From Micromonospora narathiwatensis (GTDB lineage Bacteria > Actinomycetota > Actinomycetes > Mycobacteriales > Micromonosporaceae): a stretch of 64,000 bases of DNA. The stretch is taken from assembly GCF_900089605.1 (NCBI RefSeq), contig NZ_LT594324.1:3100001-3164000 (forward strand), in the 5' to 3' direction. The translations under genes were made by a program, and so were the position numbers. Within the stretch, counting starts at the first letter, position 1. Every line of letters begins with the position of its first letter. The notes beneath the pieces were generated by a model that did not search any database, was not told where the DNA came from, and was given only the letters and a program-made list of their open reading frames with translations. Positions 24,926-33,678 of the stretch are shown here, one piece after another.

Positions 24926-25927
24926 TCAGGACCCGGGCGCGCCCGCCGGCTCGGCGTCGAAGTGCGCGCGTACGCGCCGGCGCCACACCTCGTACGCCGG
25001 TTCGCCCCGCGAGGCCGGGAGGCCGCCGACGGCGACCTCGTCGGCCAGCGCCGACGCGGCGGCGACCGGAAGGCCGGTCAGCGCCACGACGGTCTCGTCG
25101 GTGTGCGGCGGCACGGCGCCCGAGAACGTCCGCGCCCGGGCGGCGAAGACCGCGCCCTGCGCCAGGTGCGATCGATACCCGCCGGCGCCGCGCCGCAGCG
25201 ACGTGAGCCCGGCGCTGTCGCAGCCGCCGGCGAAGGTGGCCGCCAGCCCGACACCGGCCCACAGGTCGGCCTGCCGTTCGCCGGCGAAGCGGCCGACCGC
25301 CGTCGTCACGTCGTCGGGGCGGCCGGCGTGGACGAACCACAGGGCCCGACCGATCCCCTGGTCCACGGCCCGCATGAAGTACTCCGGCGCGTCCTCCCAC
25401 GGGTACGGCCGGGGCCGTTCCTGGCCGCCCACCCAACGGTCGACGTCGAAGTAGGCGAGGTCGAAGCCGTACCCGTCGACGGCGAGCCAGCTCATCGTCG
25501 GGTGGTACGGCACCCCGGACAGGTCCGGTACGATCCGGCGCCACAGCGGCCGGGGCAGCCGTGCCATGGCGAAGCCGATGCCGATGTAGTTCAGGAAGAT
25601 GTGCGGGCGCCCCGGCCCGGCGAGCAGGTCCCGGGCACGGCTCGTGCGGTACATCGACATCGCGTCACGGATGGTGAACGCCATGGTGACGCCCTCGTAG
25701 GCGAAACCGCGCAGGTACGGGTCGACAAGTGTCAGGCGGCGCTCCGCCTCCCACAGGTCACACGGCCCGATGCCCCACTCGAAGCCGCACACGACGGCCT
25801 GCGGGATCGCCTCCAGGTGCCGCGTCGCGGCCGACGAGCCGACGGGAAACCGCCGTTCGGTGAAACCGACCTGCCGCAGTGACGGGGCCAGCACGTGACG
25901 ACGTAGCGAACCGACGATGGTGGGCAT
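24926..25927 (-). CDS. DUF1702 (UnbL-type) enediyne protein, copy 1
   Basis: 333 residues. The start is an ATG at 25927 with GGAG six bases upstream. The protein opens PTIVGSLRRHVLAP and has the family blocks GFAYEGVTMAFTIRDAM, IGIGFAMARLP, DGYGFDLAYFD and GIGRALWFVHAG. It is clearly paralogous to the gene at 23838 yet far from identical, so the two are an old duplication with likely different roles. It is the first gene of the core operon (two DUF1702 genes, pksE, TE, reductase, P450), and its upstream region must hold the operon promoter. Confidence 0.9.
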   Translation of the reverse strand: MPTIVGSLRRHVLAPSLRQVGFTERRFPVGSSAATRHLEAIPQAVVCGFEWGIGPCDLWEAERRLTLVDPYLRGFAYEGVTMAFTIRDAMSMYRTSRARDLLAGPGRPHIFLNYIGIGFAMARLPRPLWRRIVPDLSGVPYHPTMSWLAVDGYGFDLAYFDVDRWVGGQERPRPYPWEDAPEYFMRAVDQGIGRALWFVHAGRPDDVTTAVGRFAGERQADLWAGVGLAATFAGGCDSAGLTSLRRGAGGYRSHLAQGAVFAARARTFSGAVPPHTDETVVALTGLPVAAASALADEVAVGGLPASRGEPAYEVWRRRVRAHFDAEPAGAPGS

Positions 25928-26235
25928 CGCTCCCGCTCTCCTACCGAGGTCGACCGGTCACCGTCAGCTATCGACGGCCGTTCCATCGTCGGTCAACCGG
26001 GAGGGGGAGTCTTCTTCCGCTGTGCCCAGTCACCGGGACCGAGCAGGCGACGGCCGCTCGACCGCCGGCCCTGGCGCGGCGGGTACGCCGGTCAGGACCG
26101 CACAGCGGGAGAGGACGACGTCGAGCCTCGTCGGCAGGCTGAATTCGCGACCTCCCCCGCGCGTGCCCGTCCTGCTGCGCCGTCCTCACGGCGCGACGGC
26201 CGAATTGGGGGCCACGCCAAGCCGTAAGGACAATG
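25928..26235. promoter_or_regulatory. Divergent control region between the core operon and the GMC-oxidoreductase operon
   Basis: 308 bases with no gene seen. It must drive both the minus-strand pksE operon and the plus-strand operon starting at 26236, so it is the most important control region of the locus. I see no clear consensus boxes. Confidence 0.5.
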
Positions 26236-27063
26236 ATGGAAAAGTCCAACGTGTTCGCCGATCTGGCGGACGACTGCGCGGAACTCGACCGGTTGCTCGC
26301 CACGCTGGGCCCCGACGACTGGGCCCGGCCGACCCCGGCGCCGGGCTGGGAGATCCGCCACCAGGTCGCGCACCTGAGCGCGGTCTTCCGGATGGCCGCC
26401 GTCGCGGCCTCCGACGCCCCGGCGTTCCGGGCCCTGATGGAGCAGCTCGGCGACGACTTCGACGCCAACGTGACCGCGGCGCTGTCCCGCTACCTGGACG
26501 CCGGGGCGGCGGCGCTGCGCGGGCGCTGGCTCGAGGAGTGGACCACGGCGGTGGAGGCGCTCGCCGCCGTACCGGCCGGGCAGGTCGTGCCCTGGCTCGT
26601 CCGCCCGCTGCCGGCGCCGATCCTCGCCGCCGCCGGGATGATGGAGGTGTTCGCCCACGGCCAGGACATCGCCGACGCCCTGGGCGTACGGCGGGAGCAC
26701 ACCGACCGGATCCGGCACATCGTCGACTTCGCCGTCCGGACGTGGGACTTCGGCTACCTCAGCCGCAACCAGACGCCGCCGGAGCGGGGGTTCCGGTACG
26801 AGCTGACCGCGCCGTCCGGCGAGCTGTGGACGCACGGCCCGGAGGGCGCCGAGCTGATCCACGGTCCCGCCGTCGACCTCTGCCTGCTCGTCACCCGCCG
26901 ACGGCACCGGGACGACCTCGCGCTGAGCGCGTCCGGCGCCGACGCCGACCACTGGCTGGACATCGCCCAGGCGTACCGCGGGCCGGCCGGCCCGGGCCGG
27001 CGACCGGGCCAGTTCGACCCGCCCGCGGCCGGCGCGTCCGGCGGCACCGGGGGGACGCGCTGA
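26236..27063 (+). CDS. DinB/mycothiol-dependent maleylpyruvate-isomerase-like protein (TIGR03084 type)
   Basis: 275 residues. The N-terminal four-helix bundle has the metal-site helices of the mycothiol maleylpyruvate isomerase family: LATLGPDDWARPTPAPGW, EIRHQVAHLS with a conserved His, and MEVFAHGQDIADALG with two more candidate ligands. A C-terminal beta-rich domain (residues ~165-250) completes the TIGR03084 layout. Members often use mycothiol to add thiol to or isomerise electrophiles, so a step on the enediyne core or detoxification of it are both plausible. ATG 26236 is five bases from AAGGA; an ATG three bases earlier also exists. It is coupled to the next gene by a TGATG overlap. Confidence 0.78.
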   Translation: MEKSNVFADLADDCAELDRLLATLGPDDWARPTPAPGWEIRHQVAHLSAVFRMAAVAASDAPAFRALMEQLGDDFDANVTAALSRYLDAGAAALRGRWLEEWTTAVEALAAVPAGQVVPWLVRPLPAPILAAAGMMEVFAHGQDIADALGVRREHTDRIRHIVDFAVRTWDFGYLSRNQTPPERGFRYELTAPSGELWTHGPEGAELIHGPAVDLCLLVTRRRHRDDLALSASGADADHWLDIAQAYRGPAGPGRRPGQFDPPAAGASGGTGGTR

Positions 27064-27629
27064 TGGCCGGGGCCACGTCGGTCGATCCGGTACGGACCGC
27101 GACGCTGGAGGCCTTCGCCGACACGATCATCCCCGGCGCCAAGCGCTTCCCCGAGGACCGCGCGATCGCCGGTGTCGTGGACGACCCCGGCGCGGTGGAG
27201 GCGGGCGCGCTGGAGCTGCTCGCGCACTCCGCGCTGGGGCTGGCCGAGGCGCTGGACGGCATGGCGGGGTTGCTCAACATGCACGCGCAGAACCACGCCC
27301 GGGCCAGGCAGCTCCTCCTCGACCCGGCGGTGCCGCCGTTCGTCGCGCTCGACTTCGACGCCCGGACCGCCCTGGTCCAGGAGCTGACCGATCCGTCGCA
27401 CCCGGAGCGGGAGGTGTGGTTCGGCGTCGCCCTCTTCTGCACCATGGCCTTCGACAGCGCCCCGCACCTGTCCACCGTCGACGCGCTCGAACAGGGGCAC
27501 GTCGGCCTGACCGTCCTCGGCTACCGCAGCCCGGACGGGGACGGGCTGTGGCGCTTCCCGCGCTTCTCCTACCAGCGGCAGCTGGCCACCGTCCACCCGC
27601 AGACCACGGCGACAGGAAGCCCGGCATGA
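27063..27629 (+). CDS. DUF5987-like small partner of the GMC oxidoreductase
   Basis: 188 residues. The N-terminal TLEAFADTIIPGAKRFPEDRAIAG resembles the gluconate-dehydrogenase small-subunit pattern (ADTIIPG) that precedes GMC oxidoreductases; the rest is helical with HPEREVWFGVALFCTMAFD and a final PRFSYQRQ. In many actinomycetes such a protein is encoded directly in front of a GMC flavoprotein, as here, where start and stop codons overlap on both sides. It probably acts as a subunit or chaperone of the oxidoreductase at 27626. No signal peptide is visible. Confidence 0.75.
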   Translation: MAGATSVDPVRTATLEAFADTIIPGAKRFPEDRAIAGVVDDPGAVEAGALELLAHSALGLAEALDGMAGLLNMHAQNHARARQLLLDPAVPPFVALDFDARTALVQELTDPSHPEREVWFGVALFCTMAFDSAPHLSTVDALEQGHVGLTVLGYRSPDGDGLWRFPRFSYQRQLATVHPQTTATGSPA

Positions 27630-29263
27630 CCAGCATCGAGCAGACCGACGTCGTCGTCGTGGGCAGTGGCTTCGGCGGCGCGATCCCCGCGTACCACCTC
27701 GCCGCGGGCGGGGCCCGGGTCGTGGTGCTGGAGCGGGGACCGTGGCTCGCCAGCGACGAGTTCGACCACGACTTCCTCCTCGGCTCGTCGTACACCCGGA
27801 TCTTCGACTTCACCGTCGGCGACGGAATGAGCGTGCTCGCCGGCAACTGCGTCGGCGGCGGCAGCGTCGTCTACTTCGCCACGATGCCCCGCGCGCCCCG
27901 GTTCGTCTTCGAGCGCAGCGGCAGCCTCGGGCGGCGGATGTGGCCGGCCGCGATCAGCCGGGACACCCTGGACCCGTGGTACGACGTGGTCAGCGGCGCG
28001 CTGCCGGTGACCGAGCAGTCCTGGAACGACGTGCCTTTCGCCGGCGGCCTCTTCGCCGCCGCCTGCCACCACGCCGGACGTACCGCGAACCCCGTCCCGT
28101 CGGCGATCGACAAGCCGCGCTGCACCAACTGCAACTGGATGATGGCCGGCTGCCGGTTCGACGCCAAGCGGTCCCTGCTGCTGAACTACCTGCCCGCCGC
28201 GCTGGCCCACGGCGCGCAGATCCGGCCGCTGCACGAGGTGCAGCGGCTGTCCCGGACCCCGGAGGGCGGCTACCGGATCCACTACGACGTGATCGACGAC
28301 GAGGACTACCGGGTCACCCGGGGCGGCGGCGTGATCGAGGCGAAGATCGTGGTGCTCGCGGCCGGCGCCGGGGCCACCCCGGTCATCCTCCAGCGCTCGA
28401 CGGCCGACCTGGGCGCCATGCCGGCGGCCGTCGGCCGCTACTTCTCCGGCAACGGCGAGCGGCTGAACACCGCCGTGGTGAACGACGAGCGGGCCCGCGA
28501 ACTGCTCGGGCTCGACCGGGGTGACGGCACGGCGTACGAGGCCTACCAGATCGGCAAGGGCCCGTGCGTGGCGACCTGGGACAAGCTCGACGCGTCGCTG
28601 CCCGAGTACAGCCGCTACTCCCTGGAACAGCTGTACTTCCCGCCGGGCCTGGGCACCGTACTCGCCCAGGTGCCCGGCGCCACCGGGCCGACCTGGTTCG
28701 GCCGGGAGAAGAAGGAGATGCTGCGCCGGTGGCGCTCCTGGCTGACCGTCTTCGCGATGACCGAGGACGACAACGAGGGCGTCTTCGGCGCCCCGCCGGC
28801 ACGCGGAAACGCCGAGCGGATCGCCCAGCAGATGCTCGGACGCGGATCGCTGCGCTACGACCCGACGGAGAACACGCTGCGCGGCTGGGCCGAGTCCGAC
28901 GCCGACGTCCGGGACATCCTGGAGCGGGACGGGCTGGCCCGGGTACGGCCGTGGACGAACGACCAGGTGGGCGCGTACACCGTGCACCCGTTGTCCTCCT
29001 GCCGGATCGGAGACGACCCGGCGACCTCCGCCTTGGACGACCGGCACGAGCTGCGCGACCACCCGGGCATCTTCGTCACCGACGGCTCGGCGGTCCCGGG
29101 GGCGCTGACCGTCAACCCCGCCCTGACCATCGCCGCGCTGGCCGAACGCGCGATCCCCGGCCTGGTCCGCGCCGCGCAGCAGCGGGGCGTCGCCGTCACG
29201 TACGGCGCCCCGTCCCCCGACGGCAGCCGGACGACGGCCGTGCCTCCGCCACGGGACGCGTGA
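27626..29263 (+). CDS. GMC/cholesterol-oxidase-like FAD oxidoreductase (SgcE9-like)
   Basis: 545 residues. FAD-binding GSGFGG at residue ~13, LERGPW, and GNCVGGGSVVY are followed by a Cys-rich loop (CTNCNWMMAGC). The C-terminal GMC active-site region contains VHPLSSCRIGDD with a conserved His, then FVTDGSAVPGALTVNPALTI. Enzymes of this type recur among the conserved nine-membered enediyne genes and are thought to oxidise the core. It is coupled to the DUF5987-like gene by ATGA. No Tat signal is seen, so it acts in the cytoplasm. Confidence 0.9.
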   Translation: MTSIEQTDVVVVGSGFGGAIPAYHLAAGGARVVVLERGPWLASDEFDHDFLLGSSYTRIFDFTVGDGMSVLAGNCVGGGSVVYFATMPRAPRFVFERSGSLGRRMWPAAISRDTLDPWYDVVSGALPVTEQSWNDVPFAGGLFAAACHHAGRTANPVPSAIDKPRCTNCNWMMAGCRFDAKRSLLLNYLPAALAHGAQIRPLHEVQRLSRTPEGGYRIHYDVIDDEDYRVTRGGGVIEAKIVVLAAGAGATPVILQRSTADLGAMPAAVGRYFSGNGERLNTAVVNDERARELLGLDRGDGTAYEAYQIGKGPCVATWDKLDASLPEYSRYSLEQLYFPPGLGTVLAQVPGATGPTWFGREKKEMLRRWRSWLTVFAMTEDDNEGVFGAPPARGNAERIAQQMLGRGSLRYDPTENTLRGWAESDADVRDILERDGLARVRPWTNDQVGAYTVHPLSSCRIGDDPATSALDDRHELRDHPGIFVTDGSAVPGALTVNPALTIAALAERAIPGLVRAAQQRGVAVTYGAPSPDGSRTTAVPPPRDA

Positions 29264-29295
29264 ACGATGCGCCGGACCAGCACAGGAGAACGCCC

Positions 29296-30399
29296 ATGGG
29301 CACACTGCTCGCCCGGCTGACCCGCCGGGTGACCCAGAGCCACATCGAACACCTGAGCGCTGTCCCGGCACGGGCCGCTCCCGGTCTGGTCCGGCACGTC
29401 TACCGGCGGCTCGAGCGGGAGTTCGGCCTGCTCGCGCCGCCGGTCACGCTGCACGCCGCCGCGCCTCCCCTCCTCGCCGCCTGCTGGTTGATGCTGCGCG
29501 AGGCGCTGCTCGCCGACGGCCCGGTCGGTCGGGACACCCGGGAGGCGGTGGCGGCGGCCGTCTCCCGGGCCAACCGCTGCCCGTACTGCGTCGAGGTCCA
29601 CGGCAGCGCGCTGCGCGGGCTGCTGCGCGGCCCGGACGCCGACGCGGTCGCCGACGACCGGCTCGCCGAGATCACCGCGCCACGGCTGCGTGAGGTGGTC
29701 GAGTGGTTCCGGCACGGCGGCGACGCCCCGGGCGTCCGCCCGCCCCGGCTGGACGCCACCGAACTCGCCCAGCTCATCGGCGTCGCGGTGCTCTTCCACT
29801 ACCTCAACCGGATGGTGAACGTCTTCCTGGCGCCCTCGCCCCTGCCGGTCGGGCTCCCGCCGGCCGCGACCCGGGCGGCGCGCTGGCTGGCCGCCGTGAC
29901 GATGGGTCGCCTGGCCCGCCGGGGCGGCGACGCGGGGGCCGACGTGGACCTGCTCCCGCCGGCCCCGGTACCGCCGGACCTCGCCTGGGCGGCGGCCGAC
30001 ACCACCCTGGCCACCGCGTTCGCCCGGGCCTGCGCCGCCGTCGACGAGGCCGCGGAGCAGGCGGTGCCCCCGTCCGTACGGGGGCTCCTGCTCGACCTGC
30101 TGGCCGGACCGGCCGGGCTGCGGGCGGTGGCCGACCGGGCCGCGCTGGAGGCGGCGCTCGACGAACTGCCGACGGAGGACCGGGCGGCGGGGCGGCTCGC
30201 CCTGACCGTCGCGTTCTTCTCGTACCGGGTCACCGACGCGATGGTCGCGGGCTACCGCCTCGACGAGCCCGCCGACCGCCGGCTGCTGGAGCTGGTCTCC
30301 TGGGCCAGTCTCACCGCGGCCCGGGCGGCCGGGTCGCACCTGCACGCGGCGTGGCACGACGGTCCCGGCGCACCGCCGGCGGAAGGGCGGGCCCGGTGA
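29296..30399 (+). CDS. AhpD-like/carboxymuconolactone-decarboxylase-fold protein with CxxC
   Basis: 367 residues, ATG with AGGAG eight bases upstream. Residues ~90-110 contain the AhpD redox site CPYCVEVHGSALRG (C-x-x-C-x-x-x-H). The protein is twice the usual AhpD length; a second, CxxC-less helical half (VDEAAEQAVPPSVRGLL, VAFFSYRVTDAMV) looks like a repeated fold. Homologous genes occur with the GMC oxidoreductase in nine-membered enediyne clusters. A role in thiol/peroxide protection or core chemistry is inferred. Its stop overlaps the antiporter GTG by 4 bases. Confidence 0.8.
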   Translation: MGTLLARLTRRVTQSHIEHLSAVPARAAPGLVRHVYRRLEREFGLLAPPVTLHAAAPPLLAACWLMLREALLADGPVGRDTREAVAAAVSRANRCPYCVEVHGSALRGLLRGPDADAVADDRLAEITAPRLREVVEWFRHGGDAPGVRPPRLDATELAQLIGVAVLFHYLNRMVNVFLAPSPLPVGLPPAATRAARWLAAVTMGRLARRGGDAGADVDLLPPAPVPPDLAWAAADTTLATAFARACAAVDEAAEQAVPPSVRGLLLDLLAGPAGLRAVADRAALEAALDELPTEDRAAGRLALTVAFFSYRVTDAMVAGYRLDEPADRRLLELVSWASLTAARAAGSHLHAAWHDGPGAPPAEGRAR

Positions 30400-31724
30400 G
30401 GCTCGACGTGATCCCGCCGCTGGGCGCGGATTCCCTGCTCGTCCTGCTGGTCGGCCTCGCCGCGCTGCTGCTGGTGGCCCGGGTCCTCGGCCGCCTGGCC
30501 ACACTGGTCGGTCTGCCCACCATCGTCGGCGAACTGCTCACCGGGGTGCTGCTGGGCCCCTCCCTGCTCGGGCACCTGTATCCGCAGGCGTCCCGGCTGC
30601 TCCTGCCCTCCGAGGCCGGGGACATGCACCTGATCGACGCGGTCGGGCAGCTCGGCGTCCTGCTGCTCGTCGGCATCACCGGCACACACCTCGACCTGGG
30701 CCTGCTGCGCGACCGTCGGCGCACCGCGGTCACCGTGAGCCTGTCCGGGCTGGTGCTGCCGCTGCTGTGCGGGGTCGGTCTCGGCCTGGCCCTGTCCGCG
30801 CCCGCCGGCGACGGGCGGACGGAACGGACGTTGTTCGCCCTGTTCCTCGGGGTGGCGATGGGCGTGACCGCGCTGCCGGTGATCGCCAAGACCCTGACCG
30901 ACATGGGCCTGCTGCACCGCACCGTGGGTCAGCTCATCCTGATGGCGGGCACCGTGGACGACGCCGTCTGCTGGTTCCTGCTGTCGCTCCTGGCCGCCGC
31001 GGCCACGACCGGGCTCACCGCCGGCTCGGTGGCCGTCTCCGTAGCCGCCCTGGCGGGCTTCGCCGTCGTCGCGGCGACCGTCGGCCGGGTCGCGGTACGG
31101 GCGGTGATGCGCCGCGCCGCGCGGTCGCCCGACGCGGGCCCGACGGTCGCCGCGACCGTGGTCATCGTGCTGATCGGCGCGGCGACCAGTCACGCCCTGG
31201 GCATGGAGGCGGTGCTCGGGGCGTTCGTCGCGGGCCTGCTCGTCGGCACCCCGGACCCGGCGAAGCTGGCGCCGCTGCGGACGGTCGTGCTCACCGTCCT
31301 GGCGCCGATCTTCCTGGCCAGCGCCGGCCTGCGGATGGACCTGACCGCGCTCGCCGACCCCGGCCTCGCCTGGACGGCGCTGGCCGTCGTCCTCGTCGCC
31401 ATCGGGGGCAAGTTCTGCGGCGCGTACGCCGGCGCCCGACTGAGCGGGCTGTCGACCTGGGAGGGGCTTGCCGTCGGCGCGGGCATGAACGCCCGGGGCG
31501 TGGTCGAGGTCATCGTGGCGTTGGCGGGCCTGCGGCTGGGCATCTTCGACGTCGGCATGTACACCGTCGTCGTCCTCGTCGCCATCGTGACCTCGGTGAT
31601 GGCGCCGCCGATGCTGCGGGTGACGCTCGGCCGGGTGCGGGTCGACGCCGAGGAGCAGCGACGGCGACTGCGCATCGAGGGACCGGATCCGGTGCCGGCG
31701 GCCCGGGCGTCGCCGTCGCCGTAG
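30396..31724 (+). CDS. Kef/CPA2-type cation:proton antiporter
   Basis: 442 residues, about 12 membrane helices. The family patterns are LPTIVGELLTGVLLGPSLLG near the N-terminus, GTVDDAVCWFLL with the two acidic transport residues in helix 5, and NARGVVEVIVALAGL near residue 365. There is no C-terminal TrkA domain. Related antiporter genes sit in several enediyne clusters and are assumed to help export or self-protection, but ion homeostasis is the only activity the sequence supports directly. The GTG overlaps the AhpD-like stop by 4 bases, so it ends this operon, followed by two hairpins. Confidence 0.88.
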   Translation: MRLDVIPPLGADSLLVLLVGLAALLLVARVLGRLATLVGLPTIVGELLTGVLLGPSLLGHLYPQASRLLLPSEAGDMHLIDAVGQLGVLLLVGITGTHLDLGLLRDRRRTAVTVSLSGLVLPLLCGVGLGLALSAPAGDGRTERTLFALFLGVAMGVTALPVIAKTLTDMGLLHRTVGQLILMAGTVDDAVCWFLLSLLAAAATTGLTAGSVAVSVAALAGFAVVAATVGRVAVRAVMRRAARSPDAGPTVAATVVIVLIGAATSHALGMEAVLGAFVAGLLVGTPDPAKLAPLRTVVLTVLAPIFLASAGLRMDLTALADPGLAWTALAVVLVAIGGKFCGAYAGARLSGLSTWEGLAVGAGMNARGVVEVIVALAGLRLGIFDVGMYTVVVLVAIVTSVMAPPMLRVTLGRVRVDAEEQRRRLRIEGPDPVPAARASPSP

Positions 31725-31735
31725 ACACCGCGCCC

Positions 31736-31768
31736 CGGTCGCGGACCGTCCCGGACGGTTCGCGACCG
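31736..31768. terminator. Hairpin after the antiporter operon
   Basis: Arms 31736-31749 and 31755-31768 pair over 14 bp with a single G-T wobble around a 5-nt loop. It lies 12 bases after the antiporter stop, between convergent genes. Confidence 0.65.
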
Positions 31769-31805
31769 TCGCCGTGGCCGGCCGTCGCGTCGGCATGGCG
31801 GGGCC

Positions 31806-31833
31806 GTGGCGGCCCGCCGCCGCGGGCCGCCAC
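31806..31833. terminator. Hairpin after the C-methyltransferase gene
   Basis: Arms 31806-31816 and 31823-31833 pair perfectly (11 bp) around a 6-nt loop, 18 bases beyond the minus-strand C-methyltransferase stop. Together with 31736-31768 it insulates two convergent units. Confidence 0.65.
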
Positions 31834-31850
31834 TCCGGCGGGACGGTCGA

Positions 31851-33095
31851 TCACACGATGTGTACGTGCGGGACGTAGAGGATCCAGCGACCGCCCTGCT
31901 CGACGAACCGGCGCTCCTTGGCCATGATCTCCTCCGCGTGGTTCCACGCGAACAGCAGCGCGTAGTCGGGATACGGGTCCGCGAACGCCTCGTGCGGTCG
32001 TACCGGGATGTGCGCGCCCGGGGAGAGCCGGCCCTGCTTCTCCGGGGTGGTGTCGCAGATGTACGGCACGAGGTCGGGCCCGATGCCGCAGTAGTTGGTG
32101 ACGGTCGCGCTCTTGGAGGTGGCGCCGTAGCCGACCACCCGCCGCCCCGCGCCACGCAGGTCGGTCAGCAGCGCCACCAGGTCCGCGCCGATGCGGTCGA
32201 TCTGCCGGCCGAAGCGGGCGTACGTGTCGTGCTCGCCGAGGCCGTACCGGGCCTCGTCGTCGATCATCCGGGCCACGCTCGGCCGGCGCGGACGGGCCCC
32301 GGGGCGGGCAACGGTGTAGCGCAGCGACCCACCGTGGATCGGGATGTGCTCCACGTCGACCAGCTCGAAGCCGAACCGGGCCACCATCGCGTCCACCGCG
32401 CGCACCGAGAACAGGTAGAAGTGCTCGTCGTAGATCTGATCGAAGTACGCGTACTCGACGATGTCGGCGACGTACCGGTCCTCGAAGACGAAGATCCCGT
32501 CCGGCGTGAGCAGGCGGTCGACCCCGCGGAACACCTCGTCGATGTCGGCGATGTGGCTGATGGTGTTGGCCGAGAAGACGACCTTCGCCGGGCCCCGCTC
32601 GGCCCGGATCGCGGTGGCGGAGCGCTCGTCGAAGAAGTCGACCCGGACCTCGACGCCGTGGGCGGTCGCCGCCTGCGCGGCGCCGGCCGACGGGTCCACG
32701 CCGAGGTGCCGTACACCGGCCGCGCCGAGCGTACGGAGCAGCAGCCCGTCGTTGCAGCCGATCTCGACGACCAGGTCACCGGGGCCGGTCAGTTCGGTGT
32801 CCCGCAGCCGACCGGCCACCGCCTCGAAGTGGCGGCGCAGCCCGTCCGAGGTGGACGACCGGTACGGGTAGTCGGCCCGGAACATGTGGTCGGTCGGCAT
32901 GGCCTCCAACTGTTGGACCATCGCGCAGTCGGCGCAGATGCCGACGGCCAGCCGGAAGAACCTCTCCGCGCCGACGTCCCGCGGCCTGAGGAAGGCGTTG
33001 GAGACCGGCTGCCGACCGAGGTCCACCCATTCGCGTACCGGCCCCGCGCAGATTCGGCACGCCGGGGCGGCTGACACCAGCTCGCGGCTATTCAC
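31851..33095 (-). CDS. NDP-sugar C-methyltransferase (TylCIII/EvaC type)
   Basis: 414 residues, GTG start with GAAGGAG upstream. The N-terminal zinc-binding domain is visible as CRICAGPVREWVDLG with a second Cys pair (ICADCAM), as in TylCIII. A SAM domain follows (VVEIGCNDGLLL, GVDPSAG), then the conserved YDEHFYLFSVRAVD and GATSKSATVTNYCG blocks. Such enzymes C-methylate NDP-4-keto sugars, normally at C-3, after forming an enediolate. Here the likely substrate is the keto-pentose from the decarboxylase at 34999, transcribed divergently. A C-methylated pentose would recall madurosamine of maduropeptin. Confidence 0.92.
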   Translation of the reverse strand: MNSRELVSAAPACRICAGPVREWVDLGRQPVSNAFLRPRDVGAERFFRLAVGICADCAMVQQLEAMPTDHMFRADYPYRSSTSDGLRRHFEAVAGRLRDTELTGPGDLVVEIGCNDGLLLRTLGAAGVRHLGVDPSAGAAQAATAHGVEVRVDFFDERSATAIRAERGPAKVVFSANTISHIADIDEVFRGVDRLLTPDGIFVFEDRYVADIVEYAYFDQIYDEHFYLFSVRAVDAMVARFGFELVDVEHIPIHGGSLRYTVARPGARPRRPSVARMIDDEARYGLGEHDTYARFGRQIDRIGADLVALLTDLRGAGRRVVGYGATSKSATVTNYCGIGPDLVPYICDTTPEKQGRLSPGAHIPVRPHEAFADPYPDYALLFAWNHAEEIMAKERRFVEQGGRWILYVPHVHIV

Positions 33096-33576
33096 GTCGT
33101 CAGGCTCCTTCGTGGTGTCGCACCCCTCGGCCCGCCCGCGTCGTCGCCGTACCCGGGAACGGTCGGCCGGGGCGACGGCGCCGGTCGGTGCGGGCCCGCC
33201 GCGCCGGAGGTCGTCGGCGGCCGGCCCGCCGGTGCCGATGGTGCTGGAGGCGGCCCTTCCGCCAACGGCCATCGTCGCGACCGGCGCGGGGCCGGGGCAC
33301 ATCTCAGCGTGCTCGACCGCGCGGGCCGGGACGCGGGCCCACCTCGACGCCGTCGGGCCAGCCGGTGGCCGGACGGGTGGGCACGGAGAGAGATGCCGGT
33401 GCAGGTGATCAGCGACAGGATCGGTGGCATCGGGCGGGACGCAGCGCATCCCAGATCACCGACCCACAGGCTGAGGCCGATGGCTGTCGATCCCGCCGCG
33501 TTCCCTCCCGGTCCGGCGTTGCGGCAACAGCGCCGGACCGGGAGTTGATCTTTGTAGCGAGGGTGAGGAGACGAGC
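33096..33576. promoter_or_regulatory. Divergent control region with leader hairpin, C-methyltransferase / sugar-dehydrogenase operon
   Basis: 481 bases without a supportable long gene. The right part holds a 14-bp hairpin (33505-33544) followed by an AT-richer stretch and the small frame at 33577. Promoters for both directions must lie here. Confidence 0.5.
33505..33544 (+). promoter_or_regulatory. 14-bp leader hairpin ahead of the sugar-dehydrogenase operon
   Basis: Arms 33505-33518 and 33531-33544 pair perfectly around a 12-nt loop that can itself fold. It stands 33 bases ahead of a 33-codon frame and 127 ahead of the dehydrogenase start, with TTGATCTTTG after it. It could be an attenuator or an upstream terminator. 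Confidence 0.45.
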
Positions 33577-33678
33577 ATGCCCAGTGCCACCACACCGGTC
33601 GACTCGCCGGATCCGCCGGGCCACCCGGCGACCGGAGCCGCCGGGCGCCGGACCGGGGAGGAGGACCGGCGTGGCTGA
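33577..33678 (+). CDS. Possible 33-residue leader peptide
   Basis: ATG at 33577 with a good GGTGAGGAG ribosome site, 33 codons, rich in Pro, Gly, Arg and Thr. It ends 8 bases inside the dehydrogenase gene, so translation of one would couple to the other. No similarity is recognised. It follows a hairpin, an arrangement that allows translation-linked control. It may equally be a chance frame. Confidence 0.3.
   Translation: MPSATTPVDSPDPPGHPATGAAGRRTGEEDRRG

Noticed and set aside
24890-25882. Long plus-strand frame opposite the DUF1702 genes
   Set aside because: His/Arg/Val/Asp-rich shadow of the minus-strand coding frame; no family pattern.
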